Position numbers and translations under genes: made by a program
Notes under the pieces: generated by a model
Database searches by the model: none
Seen by the model: only the letters and a program-made list of their open reading frames with translations
What the model was told of the DNA's origin: nothing
In this document: piece by piece, positions 1-7,979 of the stretch
Layout: each line of letters begins with the position of its first letter
Numbering within the stretch: position 1 is the first letter of the stretch
Source: Streptomyces guryensis
GTDB lineage: Bacteria; Actinomycetota; Actinomycetes; Streptomycetales; Streptomycetaceae
Reading direction: 5' to 3'
DNA length: 64,000 nt
Assembly: GCF_021261325.1 (NCBI RefSeq)
Contig: NZ_JAJSBI010000008.1
Span: 300,320 to 364,319, forward strand

Positions 1-425
1 TTCTGGTTGAAGAAGACCGCCAGCGCCAGGCCGAGCGCGTACTGGAAGAACAGGCACACCACCGTGAACACCACGGTGTGCACAAGCGCCGGCGCGAATG
101 TCGGGTCGTCGAAGACCGTCCGGTAGTTGGCCAGACCCGTGAACGGCGCGTCACCCTGGACGAAGGAGCGGACGGTGTAGTCGCGCAGGCTCAGGTCGAG
201 GTTGCGGTAGAGCGGATAGGCGTAGAAGAGAGCGAGGTAGAGGGTGACCGGGGCGAGGAAGGCCCAGGCCGCCCTCCCCCAGGCTTCGCCCGGGGGGACC
301 CCCAGCTGCGAGCGTGGGCGGGGGCGGCGCCGGGGCCTGGTGCGGGCCAGGGGCGGGGCGGCGGTGGCCGCCCCGTTCCGGTCGGGCACCAGCCGGCGCT
401 CCGGCGACTGTGTCGTGTGCGTCAT
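1..425 (-). CDS. Sugar ABC transporter permease (MalF-type), partial
   Basis: The gene begins at ATG 425 and runs off the left edge, so only about 141 N-terminal codons are seen. After a basic Pro/Arg-rich cytoplasmic tail there is a first membrane segment (AAWAFLAPVTLYLALFYAYP), a periplasmic loop with the DYTVRSFVQGDAPFTGLANY pattern typical of MalF/UgpA permeases, and a second membrane span. It starts 19 bases after the stop of the solute-binding protein gene, so the two are almost certainly co-transcribed. It should be one half of the membrane pore of a carbohydrate importer; the second permease would lie further left. Family assignment is firm, the substrate is unknown. Confidence 0.88.
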   Translation of the reverse strand, partial: MTHTTQSPERRLVPDRNGAATAAPPLARTRPRRRPRPRSQLGVPPGEAWGRAAWAFLAPVTLYLALFYAYPLYRNLDLSLRDYTVRSFVQGDAPFTGLANYRTVFDDPTFAPALVHTVVFTVVCLFFQYALGLALAVFFNQ

Positions 426-444
426 CGGCTGGCCGGAGTCCTGG

Positions 445-1686
445 TTACTTGACGGCGGACTGTGCCGAGCCGAGCGCGTCCTTCGGCGACGCCGACCCGC
501 TGAGGGCGGACTGGACCGCCTTCCACATCTGCTCGGAGATCTTGGGGTACTTGGTGCCCAGGTCGTCACTGGTGCGTCCCTTGGCGGCCTGGACCGCGGC
601 GACCCAGGGCTTGAGCTTCGGGTTGGCCGCGACCTGCTTCTGCTGGACCTCCGTGGTCGGGGCCACGTAGGACAGCGTCGTGTCGGTTTCGAGCAGGTTC
701 TGGCTGTTGGTCAGGCAGGACACGAGCTTCTGCGTCGTGGCGTAGCGGCCGGAGTCCTTCTGGACGGGGACGGTGACGAACTCACCGCCCGTCGGGGCCG
801 CGGCGTCGCCTCCCGAGGCGGCGGGGACGGGGATGACGCCGTACTGGAAGCCGGCCTTCTCGGCGTTGGCGAGTTGCCAGGTGCCGTTCTCGGCGAAGGC
901 GTAGTCGCCGCTCGCGAACTCCTGCCAGCTGGTGGTCTGGGTGTTGTTGATCACCGAGTTGGGCGCGTAGCCCTTGCCCAGCCAGTTCTTCCACAGCGAC
1001 AACGCGGAGACCGCCTGGTCGGAGTCGAGCGCGGTCAGCTTCGCACCCGAGCCCCAGAACCACGGCAGGAACTGGAAGCTGCCCTCCTCCGTGCCGATCG
1101 CGGAGAACGTGATGCCCTTCTTGCCCGCCTCCTTGACCTTCGCCAGCGCCGCGGTCAGTGACTTCCAGTCCTTGACCGAGGCGACGTCCACGCCGGCCTT
1201 CTTGAGCACCGCCTTGTTGTAGTAGAGGGCGAGGGTGTTGGCGCCGATCGGCGTGCCGTACGTCTTGCCGCCTGACTGGCCGGCCGCGAGGAGGTTGGGG
1301 TTGACCTTCGAGGTGTCCAGCTTGTTGTCGTCGGTCGTGGTGAGCACGCCCGCCTCCGCCAGGGTCGACACCACCGGGTTGTCGACGATGAGGACGTCCG
1401 CGGAGTTGCCCTGCTGCGCCGCCAGCAGCGCCTTGTTCGTCAGGTCACTGGTGTCGAACGCGGTCCGCTCGATCTTCACCCCGGCCTCGGTGCCACAGCC
1501 GTCCAGCAGCTTCGCCCAGTCCGAGGTCTTGTCGAACTGCGGGTACGGGTCCCAGATCGTGTACGTCTTGCTGTCCGCACCCTTCGCGGACGAACTGCCG
1601 CCGGACGAGCAGGCGGTGGCGCCGGCGGTGACGGCGACGGCGGTCACGACTGCGGCGGTGAGACGCCGTCTGGCAGATCTGTTCAT
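445..1686 (-). CDS. Extracellular sugar-binding lipoprotein (SBP family 1)
   Basis: A 413-residue ABC solute-binding protein. The N-terminus is an Arg-rich signal peptide ending in a lipobox, with Cys26 (GATAC) as the predicted lipidation site, followed by a Gly/Ser linker. The mature protein has the family-1 layout (YTIWDPYPQF strand, ALYYNKAVLKKAGV segment, GTWQLANAEKAG region). A GAGGAA ribosome site precedes ATG 1686. It lies between its LacI regulator upstream and a permease downstream. It captures a sugar or oligosaccharide outside the cell; proximity to cellulase and xylanase genes suggests a plant-derived oligosaccharide, but this is inference. Confidence 0.92.
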   Translation of the reverse strand: MNRSARRRLTAAVVTAVAVTAGATACSSGGSSSAKGADSKTYTIWDPYPQFDKTSDWAKLLDGCGTEAGVKIERTAFDTSDLTNKALLAAQQGNSADVLIVDNPVVSTLAEAGVLTTTDDNKLDTSKVNPNLLAAGQSGGKTYGTPIGANTLALYYNKAVLKKAGVDVASVKDWKSLTAALAKVKEAGKKGITFSAIGTEEGSFQFLPWFWGSGAKLTALDSDQAVSALSLWKNWLGKGYAPNSVINNTQTTSWQEFASGDYAFAENGTWQLANAEKAGFQYGVIPVPAASGGDAAAPTGGEFVTVPVQKDSGRYATTQKLVSCLTNSQNLLETDTTLSYVAPTTEVQQKQVAANPKLKPWVAAVQAAKGRTSDDLGTKYPKISEQMWKAVQSALSGSASPKDALGSAQSAVK

Positions 1687-1825
1687 TGCGTGTTCCTCAT
1701 GGTTCTCGGCACAGGTGTGCCCTGGGAGGGGTGGGCGGGGGCTGGGCTCGCCGCACCCGGGCGGTGCGTCGCGCAGGCCGCCGGTCAGGGGTGCGGAAGA
1801 TGAAGGGGGGTGTGCGGGGTGACGG

Positions 1826-2881
1826 TCAGGGGTGCGTGGGGGCGCCGAAACCCGCAGGGGGGCCGGCGGGTGCGGGGCCGGCGGGTGCGGTGCTCGCTCG
1901 CAACGAGATCGGCGGTGCGAGCAGGTGATGCCGGGCCGGTGCGTCGGGGTGGTCGAGCCGCTCGACCAGCAGGTCCACGGCGAGGCGGCCCATCTGCTCC
2001 GCCGGTACGTCCGCCGCGGTGAGCTGCGGAGTCACTGTCTCCGCCCACCTGCTGGCCACCACTCCGGTGACGGAGAAGTCGCGTGGCACATGGCGGTCGG
2101 CCTGGGCCAGCCCCCGGTAGAGGCCGCCGAGCGCTGCCTCGTTCAGGGTCACCAGGGCCGTGGTGGCGGGGTCGTCGTGCAGGATCCGCTCCAGACAGGC
2201 GAGGCCGGAGGCAGGGTCGTCCCCGCAGCAGTACGTCCGGACGGTCAGACCGCGTTCCGCCGCGGCCTTGGTGAAGCCGTCCAGACCCCGGTGGGCGGAC
2301 TCGTACCCGGCCCGCAGGAGCTGCTCGGGACGGTTGACGAAGGCGATCCTGCGGTGGCCCAGGTCCGCGAGGTGGTGGACGCAGGCCGCCGCCAGTGCCA
2401 TGTGGTCCAGGCCCACCCACCAGCCGCCCTCCGGGTGGGCGGTGCGGCCGATGGCGACGGCAGGGAAGTTCAGCGCGGCCAGATGTTCGAGCCGGTCGTC
2501 CTGCAGGCGGATCTCCATCAGGATCGCGCCGTCGACCCGCCGCTCGCCCAGCAGCCGCTGGAACGAGCGGTCGCTGTCCACACCGCTCGGAGAGAGCAGC
2601 ACGTCGTAGTCGTAAGCCGCGGCGGCCTCGGTGACGCTGCCGATGAAGTCCAGCTGCATGCCGGTGTAGTGGTTGCCCGCCGGCGGGAAGACCAGACCGA
2701 TGGTGTTGGTCCGGCCGTTGGCGAGGGCACGAGCACTCGCGTTCGGGCGGTAGCCCAGCTCGTCGATGACCCGCTGGATCTTCTGACGGGTGTCCTCGGA
2801 CACGGGGCGCTTCCCGCTCAGGGCGTAGGACACGGTGCTCCGCGAGACACCGGCCCGCTTGGCGATCTCACCGATGTTCAC
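1826..2881 (-). CDS. LacI-family transcriptional regulator
   Basis: A 351-residue LacI/GalR repressor. Residues 2-21 form the helix-turn-helix (IGEIAKRAGVSRSTVSYALS), followed by the hinge region around residues 48-58 and a periplasmic-binding-protein-like sensor domain. The GTG start is preceded by AAGGAG with five-base spacing. The gene is first in a same-strand series with the sugar-binding protein and permease. Immediately upstream is a 14-bp palindrome with the central CG step typical of LacI operators, so autoregulation and control of the transporter are likely. The last ~25 residues are an Ala/Pro/Gly-rich tail. Confidence 0.92.
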   Translation of the reverse strand: MNIGEIAKRAGVSRSTVSYALSGKRPVSEDTRQKIQRVIDELGYRPNASARALANGRTNTIGLVFPPAGNHYTGMQLDFIGSVTEAAAAYDYDVLLSPSGVDSDRSFQRLLGERRVDGAILMEIRLQDDRLEHLAALNFPAVAIGRTAHPEGGWWVGLDHMALAAACVHHLADLGHRRIAFVNRPEQLLRAGYESAHRGLDGFTKAAAERGLTVRTYCCGDDPASGLACLERILHDDPATTALVTLNEAALGGLYRGLAQADRHVPRDFSVTGVVASRWAETVTPQLTAADVPAEQMGRLAVDLLVERLDHPDAPARHHLLAPPISLRASTAPAGPAPAGPPAGFGAPTHP

Positions 2882-2903
2882 GGGGGCTCCTTGCCGAGAG
2901 GGT

Positions 2904-2917
2904 TCGAACCGGTTCGA
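2904..2917. promoter_or_regulatory. LacI-type operator, copy 1
   Basis: Perfect 14-bp palindrome TCGAACCGGTTCGA with a central CG step, 23 bases upstream of the LacI start codon. The 12-bp core CGAACCGGTTCG recurs at 2956-2967 and 3201-3212. Position and form fit an autoregulatory LacI operator. Confidence 0.7.
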
Positions 2918-2955
2918 TCATTCCGAAGGAGGAAAGTCGGCCAGACGCCGATCGT

Positions 2956-2967
2956 CGAACCGGTTCG
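2956..2967. promoter_or_regulatory. LacI-type operator, copy 2
   Basis: Perfect 12-bp palindrome CGAACCGGTTCG, 51 bases (centre to centre) from copy 1. Two near-phase copies upstream of a LacI gene suggest cooperative binding or looping. Confidence 0.65.
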
Positions 2968-3199
2968 CGTGAAGTGAAGGTAGGAGCAGCCCGAACGGAC
3001 GTCAACACCCCGTGCCGAAATTCTCGTAACGACCCGGAAACGTCGGCGCACTCAGGTGCGGTGTCTGCCTCACCCAGATATGCGCCTGCCTGCCAGCAGG
3101 CCAAAGGCCGATTCGACGGACGGGAGCACCCTGCCCCCTGCCAGAAGGGTCGATCGTGCACGGCAGAGGAGATCCACATCGAGACGGTGCCGGCTTCCA

Positions 3200-3213
3200 T
3201 CGAACCGGTTCGA
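3200..3213. promoter_or_regulatory. LacI-type operator, copy 3
   Basis: Third perfect copy of TCGAACCGGTTCGA, about 300 bases from the LacI start and 800 bases before the endoglucanase. It may be an auxiliary operator for looping or may mark a lost promoter. Confidence 0.55.
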
Positions 3214-3376
3214 AGAAGGGCTCCTCCACCAGGTCGACGAGAAGCGACACCCTTAGCGGCAGGTGCCCATGTCGTTCCTGCTCGACCACCGGCTCAGAGT
3301 CGCCGAACTCGACGAGGCACCTCGTACGGGCGGGCCGAGGGCATCATCCGCAACTACCTCAAGCCGACCTTCGCCG

Positions 3377-3463
3377 GTCGACCCCACCGACTTCGGGAAG
3401 TTCTTCACCCGTCACATCGGCACCTGCCCCGGCACCTTCCGCCACATCCACCAGGGCCAGTAG
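3377..3463 (+). pseudogene. AraC-family regulator C-terminal remnant
   Basis: A plus-strand frame reads VDPTDFGKFFTRHIGTCPGT followed by FRHIHQGQ and a stop. This matches the second helix-turn-helix of AraC/XylS regulators (DPSxFxRxFrrxtGxTPgxyR pattern). No N-terminal part or start codon is recognisable upstream in the frame, so this is a leftover tail, not a working gene. Confidence 0.45.
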
Positions 3464-3504
3464 CGGTTCCGTGAAGGCCAGGTGGCGGGCGCGGCCGATG
3501 GTAT

Positions 3505-3518
3505 TCGAAGCGCTTCGA
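3505..3518. promoter_or_regulatory. CebR/LacI-like palindrome TCGAAGCGCTTCGA
   Basis: Perfect 14-bp palindrome with the GAGCGCTC-like centre seen in operators of the Streptomyces cellobiose repressor CebR (consensus TGGGAGCGCTCCCA, from established knowledge). It is about 500 bases upstream of the endoglucanase start. A half-matching copy lies at 3604-3611. The outer bases differ from CebR sites, so assignment to CebR is tentative. Confidence 0.45.
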
Positions 3519-4010
3519 CAGTGATGGCCGCAGGTGAAAGAACTGTGGCTTCCTGCGCAGAGCCTTGCTGTTCAGACGTCCCATCATTACTGTCCTCAGA
3601 CGCAAGCGCTTCGACGCTTTGCACGTGCGTCTGCCAAGCCCGGTGCTTGAAAGCAGGGGGACCGAGCATCGTTCCCGCAGTTCCTGAGCGCGCCACCTCG
3701 ACGACACGAGCCACCCACCATCGCGAGCAGCACCGCATGCAACGGAGCGAAGGTGTCAACGCGTCAGCTGATCGACCGTCTCGGCTGTCTCGCTTTCGGC
3801 GGGGACTCCAACTGGGAGCAGCGGAAGGAACCACTTCGCCCAGGGCCGGCCATCAAGCCGATCAGTCGGCCAACTGCGCAAGCACCTCGGACGGGGCTGA
3901 GTCGCGCCGTCCCGAGCCCGGACTCGCCGGCGAGCGACACCTCGCGGCGCCAGAGTCCGCCACCAGACCGGGGGGTCCGGAACAACCCATCGCCGTCCTT
4001 GGAGGGACAC

Positions 4011-4775
4011 ATGAGATGGCAAGCCCGTAAATCCATCAGCAGCAAGTCGGCCGGGTTCGGTCGGCTGGCCCTGATCGTCGCCGTGATCGCCGGGTTCCTG
4101 AGCTTCGCGTCTCCGGCGCAGGCCCAGGCGTTCTCCACCTGCGACCGGTGGGGTCAGTACACCCAGGGCAGCTGGACGATCTACAACAACATCTGGGGCG
4201 ACAACGCCGGCACGCAGTGCCAGACCGTCAACAGCATCAAGTCCTGGTACGTCGACGCCAACCACTCCGGCGGCGGGATCAAGTCCTACCCGAACACCTC
4301 GGTCCGGCCCCAGACGCCGATGTCGCAGTTGAACTCGGCGGGCTTCTGGTACAACACGTCGTCGGCTCCCGTCGCCGGCAGTGACCACTGGAACTGGACG
4401 AGCGACATCTGGTCGACCGGCAACCAGGACGAGATCATGGTCTTCACCAGCTGGACCGGAACGGCAGGCGGCTGGGGAAGGCAGATCGCGTCCAACGTGA
4501 CCATCGGCGGCGTCCTGTACGCGTCGGTCTGGCAGGCCGACCCCGGCTGGAACGTCCTGCAGCTCATCCCCGCCCAGCAGAGCAACACCGGCTCCATAGA
4601 CGCCTCGGCGGTCTGGCGATGGGCCGCGTCTCAGAACCTCCTGCGCAACACCACCTTCGACACGATGCAGTTCGGCATCGAGATCACCTCGACCAGCGCT
4701 GTGCAGAAGCGGTACTCGCTGAACTCCTACAGCGCCTGGTGGAACAACACCTCCGGCGGCGGATCAAGCATCTAG
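4011..4775 (+). CDS. Secreted GH12 endoglucanase
   Basis: A 254-residue glycoside hydrolase family 12 endo-beta-1,4-glucanase that cuts cellulose or related beta-glucans outside the cell. GGAGGG at 4001 precedes ATG 4011. Residues 1-39 are a signal peptide ending ASPAQAQA. The mature domain carries the two family signatures: NQDEIMVF with catalytic Glu141 and MQFGIEIT with catalytic Glu224. It lacks the CBM2 module found on some Streptomyces homologues such as CelB; the protein ends in a short GGGSSI tail, so it is a single-domain enzyme. It carries no GCAACC-type promoter like the other secreted hydrolases here and may answer to the LacI-type sites instead. Confidence 0.92.
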   Translation: MRWQARKSISSKSAGFGRLALIVAVIAGFLSFASPAQAQAFSTCDRWGQYTQGSWTIYNNIWGDNAGTQCQTVNSIKSWYVDANHSGGGIKSYPNTSVRPQTPMSQLNSAGFWYNTSSAPVAGSDHWNWTSDIWSTGNQDEIMVFTSWTGTAGGWGRQIASNVTIGGVLYASVWQADPGWNVLQLIPAQQSNTGSIDASAVWRWAASQNLLRNTTFDTMQFGIEITSTSAVQKRYSLNSYSAWWNNTSGGGSSI

Positions 4776-4844
4776 CCGCAATACGCGCGCCACGACGGTG
4801 CATTCCGTCCGCGCATGGAGACGAACGCCGGAGCCATTCCCAAA

Positions 4845-4897
4845 CGCATACCTTGCCGCCGGGCCTCGAACGAAAAATTCCGGCGGCAAGGTGTGCG
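4845..4897. terminator. Rho-independent-like hairpin after GH12 gene
   Basis: Inverted repeat with arms 4845-4862 and 4880-4897 (core ACCTTGCCGCCGG / CCGGCGGCAAGGT), an 18-bp stem with one G-U pair and a 17-base A-rich loop. It lies 70 bases after the endoglucanase stop and just before the ISL3 remnant, so it can stop transcription from either side. Confidence 0.7.
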
Positions 4898-4914
4898 GAG
4901 TCTTCGAATTTAGG

Positions 4915-5140
4915 CGCGGGGTGGAGGCGGCCTCGGGCCCGGCGGGTGGTGACGCAGCGTGTGTGTAGGCGTTGGTTGGTGGGGTTGCGGAAGCCGTGGG
5001 CGGCTTGCGCGGCGAGCTTGATCATGAGGTTGATGCCTTCGCTCTTGGCGTTGCCGTGGCCGGTGGCGATGAACGCTTGGATCTCGGGCCACCAGCGGTC
5101 GACGGTGCGGACTTCGGGGATGTCGCAGTCGGCGCACCGC
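4915..5140 (-). mobile_element. ISL3-family transposase C-terminal remnant
   Basis: The minus frame reads CADCDIPEVRTVDRWWPEI, then GNAKSEGINLMIKL and GFRNPTNQRLHTRCVTTRRA, which is the conserved C-terminal block of Streptomyces ISL3-family transposases (WWPEIxAF...NAKSEGxN...GFRNPxNQRLRTRCxTTRRARG). Only about 75 residues remain; the zinc-finger N-terminus and most of the catalytic core are gone. It is fused in frame to the first 41 codons of a CoA-transferase gene, showing where the insertion cut that gene. Confidence 0.75.
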
Positions 5141-5163
5141 ATGAGGAGGGCGCCCTGGGCACG

Positions 5164-5286
5164 CAGGTGCCGAATGAGCACGGTGGGTATGCCGCACAGC
5201 CCGAAGCCGCCCACTGCCGGCGCCCCTTCCGGTATGCCGGCGACCGCCTCGGCGGCCGAGGTCATGGCCTTGTCCACCTTGTTCAT
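5164..5286 (-). pseudogene. 3-oxoacid CoA-transferase subunit A, truncated by ISL3
   Basis: From ATG 5286 the frame reads MNKVDKAMTSAAEAVAGIPE then GGFGLCGIPTVLIRHL, the glycine-rich start of succinyl-CoA:3-ketoacid CoA-transferase subunit A (PcaI/ScoA type). After residue 41 it runs into ISL3 transposase sequence, so about four fifths of the subunit and the whole beta subunit are missing. It follows the fumarylacetoacetase-like gene on the same strand and would have been the fourth gene of that operon, activating a beta-keto acid for thiolysis. It cannot be functional as it stands. Confidence 0.75.
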
Positions 5287-5361
5287 GCTTGTTCCTGCTT
5301 TTCTCCGGTGCCGGACGCGGTGTCCGGAACTGGGGTGGTGCCAGAGCTCATCGCACGGTGG

Positions 5362-6306
5362 TCATCGCCTGCGGCGGGCAGGTGGCAGAGCCACCGGGGC
5401 GACGCCCTCGACGACGGTGTTGCTGATGGTGCCGATGCCCTCGACCGTCATGGTGACGTTGTCGCCGGGGACGAGGGGCGGTGGTTCGAGGATGCCGTGG
5501 CGGCCCCAGAGTTCGGCCAGGCAGCCGCCGTTGCCGCAGGTACCGGAGCCCAGGACGTCGCCGGGGCGGATCCAGGTGCCGCGGGAGGCGTACGCCGCCA
5601 TCTCCTCGAACGTCCAGGCCATGTTGGCCAGTCGGTCCTGTCCGACCGTCTTCCCGTTGACGGCGACGGTGAGGGCGAGGTCGAGGAGGCCGTCGGCGTC
5701 GCGGTGGGGTGCGAGTTCGTCGGCGGTGACGAGCCAGGGGCCGAGGGTGGTGGAGGTGTCCTTGCCCTTGGCCGGGCCGAGTCTGACCCTCATTTCGCGG
5801 CCCTGGAGGTCGCGGGCGGACCAGTCGCCCAGGATCGTGTAGCCGAGGATGTGGTCGCGTGCCTGCTCGGGCGTCAGATCCCGGCCCGCCTTGCCGATGA
5901 CGGCGGCGACCTCGAGTTCGAAGTCGAAGCGCCCGCAGCCCGGCGGTACCGGCACGTCGTCGTGGGCGCCGATCATGGCGTACGGGTTGGTGAAGTAGAA
6001 GGCGGGTGCTGCGTACCACTCCTCGGGGACGGTGTCGCCGTATCCCTGTGCGACTCCCGCGACATGGCTCTCGAAGGTCATGTAGTCGCGAACGGTGGGC
6101 GGTTGCAGCGGAGGCAGCAGGTGCGCGTCGCCCAGGGGCACGGGCTGGCAGGCGGTCAGCGCGCGCTCCCCCGCCCCTCGCAGGGCCTCCTCCCCTTCCA
6201 CGATCAGGTCCAGCAGGTCGACGGGGTACTCGAAGGGGTGCAGCCGGTCGTCGGCGACGACTCCCGACTGCCGTTTCCCGTCGTGGACGAAGCTCGCGAA
6301 CTTCAC
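5362..6306 (-). CDS. Fumarylacetoacetate hydrolase family protein
   Basis: A 314-residue FAH-family protein, which hydrolyses C-C bonds in acylpyruvates or related ring-cleavage products. It shows the family core: YAMIGAHDDVPVPPGC, the metal-binding acidic stretch FDFELEVAAVIG, GYTILGDWSARDLQ, and the C-terminal GSGTCGNGGCLAELWG / PGDNVTMTVEGIG block. The start is GTG 6306, overlapping the stop of the MFS gene by four bases (GTGA), so translation is coupled. With the MBL hydrolase, exporter and truncated CoA-transferase it forms an operon for breakdown of an aromatic or dicarbonyl compound; the exact substrate cannot be read from sequence. Confidence 0.9.
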   Translation of the reverse strand: MKFASFVHDGKRQSGVVADDRLHPFEYPVDLLDLIVEGEEALRGAGERALTACQPVPLGDAHLLPPLQPPTVRDYMTFESHVAGVAQGYGDTVPEEWYAAPAFYFTNPYAMIGAHDDVPVPPGCGRFDFELEVAAVIGKAGRDLTPEQARDHILGYTILGDWSARDLQGREMRVRLGPAKGKDTSTTLGPWLVTADELAPHRDADGLLDLALTVAVNGKTVGQDRLANMAWTFEEMAAYASRGTWIRPGDVLGSGTCGNGGCLAELWGRHGILEPPPLVPGDNVTMTVEGIGTISNTVVEGVAPVALPPARRRR

Positions 6307-7901
6307 GCGGCGCTCCTCTCCGCCTCGGCCGGCGCGTTGCCGCTCGGGCGGAAGCCGACGAAGACGGCGGCGATCACGGCGGCGGTCACGCAGGCGGCGG
6401 CGGTGAGGATCAGTCCGTTGTCGTAGCCGTGGGCCAGGGCGTCCGTCGTGTAGGGGGCGAGCTTGGCGCTGAGTGGCCCGAGGTCGACGCTGTGCAGGGC
6501 GAGCGGCCCGCCCTCGTGCAGGATGGCGGAGACGATGCCGTGCTCCTTCGGGGTGAGTCCGGCATCCGCGAGGCTCCCGGTCAGCCGGCTGGCGGCCATG
6601 CCGAGGGCGACGGCGCCGACGACGGCCGGGCCGAGGGTCTGGCCGAGGTCGCGGACCAGGCTGGTGGTGGCCGCCGCCATGCCGGTCAGGTTCTGCGGTA
6701 CGACGTTGACGGCGGCGGCGGTGATCGCGGCGACGACGAGGCCGAAGCCGACGCCGTTCAGGATCAGCGGGCCCAGCATGGGCGGCAGAGCGGTCTCGTG
6801 GATCGGCAGCGCCCGCAGCCACAGCTGGCCCGCGGCCATCGCCAGGAAGCCGGTGACGAGCATGGGCCCGGGTCCGACGCGGTGCAGCAGCCGGACCAGC
6901 AGGGGCCAGATGAACGGCGTGCACGCTTGGATGATCATGACCGGTATCGCGGCCTCGAAGGGGCTCCGGTGCTGGATGACACCGAGGCGGATGCTCAGGT
7001 CGTACGCGCCGCCGAGGAAGCCCAGCATGCCGATCACCGCCATCGCGGCCGACGCGGCGAACGCCGGGATGCGGAAGAGGCTCAGCCTCAGCATCGGGGC
7101 CGCGCTGCGGTTCTCCACCACGACGAACACGGCGATGAAGACGGCGAAGGTGACGAAGGACGCGACGACGGGGGCCGAGCTCCAGCCGTCCGAGGGGCCC
7201 TGGATGATGCCGTACAGCAGGGCGAGCAGGGCCACGGCGATGGTGATCTGCCCGGGCCAGTCCAGCGAGCGGCCCTCCGGGGCGCTGGACTCGGTGCCGA
7301 GCAGCCAGGCAGCCCCGGCGGTGATCACGGCGAGCACGCCGGTCACGCCGAACGCCCACTGGAAGGGCCCGTGTTCGACGATGCCGCCGGACATCAGCGG
7401 GGCGATGAAGGCGCCGAGCGACAGGGCCGCGGTCCAGGAGGCCAGTCCCCTGGCGCGTGCGGCCGGGGTGGTCGTGATCGCGGTGATCATCGCCAGGGAC
7501 GCGGGGAAGAGCGCGGCTGCTCCGATTCCGGAGATCGCCTGGCCGGTGATCAGCTGGGCCGGGGTGGCGGAGGTGGCGGACACCAGGTAGCCGACGGCGG
7601 CCAGCAGTGCCGCGCCGACGACGAGTTTCTTGCGGCCGTAGCGGTCGCCCACGACGCCGAAGGTCAGCGCCAGGATGGCGGCGGGCACCAGAAAGGCGTC
7701 ACTGATCCAGGTCAGTTCCGCGCCGGACGTCTGGAGCGCGCGCTGCATCTCGCCGTTGATCGCGGCGGGCAGCACCAGGCCGATCTGGGCCAGGCAGACG
7801 GCCAGACAGCCGGCGACGATCGTGCCGGTGTGCCGGGCCGCAGCGGCCGGTGCGGTCTCGGACGCGGGGAGCGGTGGGTCGTAGGCAGGAGTGGAGACCA
7901 T
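6303..7901 (-). CDS. MFS transporter, DHA2/EmrB-QacA type
   Basis: A 532-residue, 14-helix major facilitator of the drug:H+ antiporter-2 class. The cytoplasmic loop motif GVVGDRYGRKKL follows the second helix, and the antiporter motif region GAFIAPLMSGG is in helix 5. AAGGAGGAG sits just before ATG 7901. It is the second gene of the operon, 78 bases after the MBL gene and overlapping the hydrolase gene. In this setting it may import the substrate or expel a toxic intermediate. Confidence 0.92.
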   Translation of the reverse strand: MVSTPAYDPPLPASETAPAAAARHTGTIVAGCLAVCLAQIGLVLPAAINGEMQRALQTSGAELTWISDAFLVPAAILALTFGVVGDRYGRKKLVVGAALLAAVGYLVSATSATPAQLITGQAISGIGAAALFPASLAMITAITTTPAARARGLASWTAALSLGAFIAPLMSGGIVEHGPFQWAFGVTGVLAVITAGAAWLLGTESSAPEGRSLDWPGQITIAVALLALLYGIIQGPSDGWSSAPVVASFVTFAVFIAVFVVVENRSAAPMLRLSLFRIPAFAASAAMAVIGMLGFLGGAYDLSIRLGVIQHRSPFEAAIPVMIIQACTPFIWPLLVRLLHRVGPGPMLVTGFLAMAAGQLWLRALPIHETALPPMLGPLILNGVGFGLVVAAITAAAVNVVPQNLTGMAAATTSLVRDLGQTLGPAVVGAVALGMAASRLTGSLADAGLTPKEHGIVSAILHEGGPLALHSVDLGPLSAKLAPYTTDALAHGYDNGLILTAAACVTAAVIAAVFVGFRPSGNAPAEAERSAA

Positions 7902-7979
7902 GTCTCCTCCTTGGAGGGGTTGGCGGGTCGTACGGCCCGAGGGGAGCGGAGGGGAGATTCGTCGGTGCGGGGAGCGTCG

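Larger units (their letters stand above)
2882..4010. other. Regulatory intergenic region (1.1 kb)
   Basis: No intact gene is seen between the LacI regulator and the endoglucanase. The stretch holds three copies of the CGAACCGGTTCG palindrome, one TCGAAGCGCTTCGA palindrome with a weaker AAGCGCTT relative at 3604-3611, and a fragment matching the C-terminus of an AraC-type regulator (3377-3463). The rest shows no coding signature I can support. Confidence 0.6.

Noticed and set aside
2901..2917. GGTTCGAACC resembles a tRNA T-arm
   Set aside because: No acceptor, D or anticodon stems fit around it; the same palindrome recurs twice nearby and fits a LacI operator.
3801..3814. CAACTG upstream of the GH12 gene as a sixth shared promoter
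   Set aside because: No GCAACC block lies 16 bases before it; the match is to the -10-like half only.
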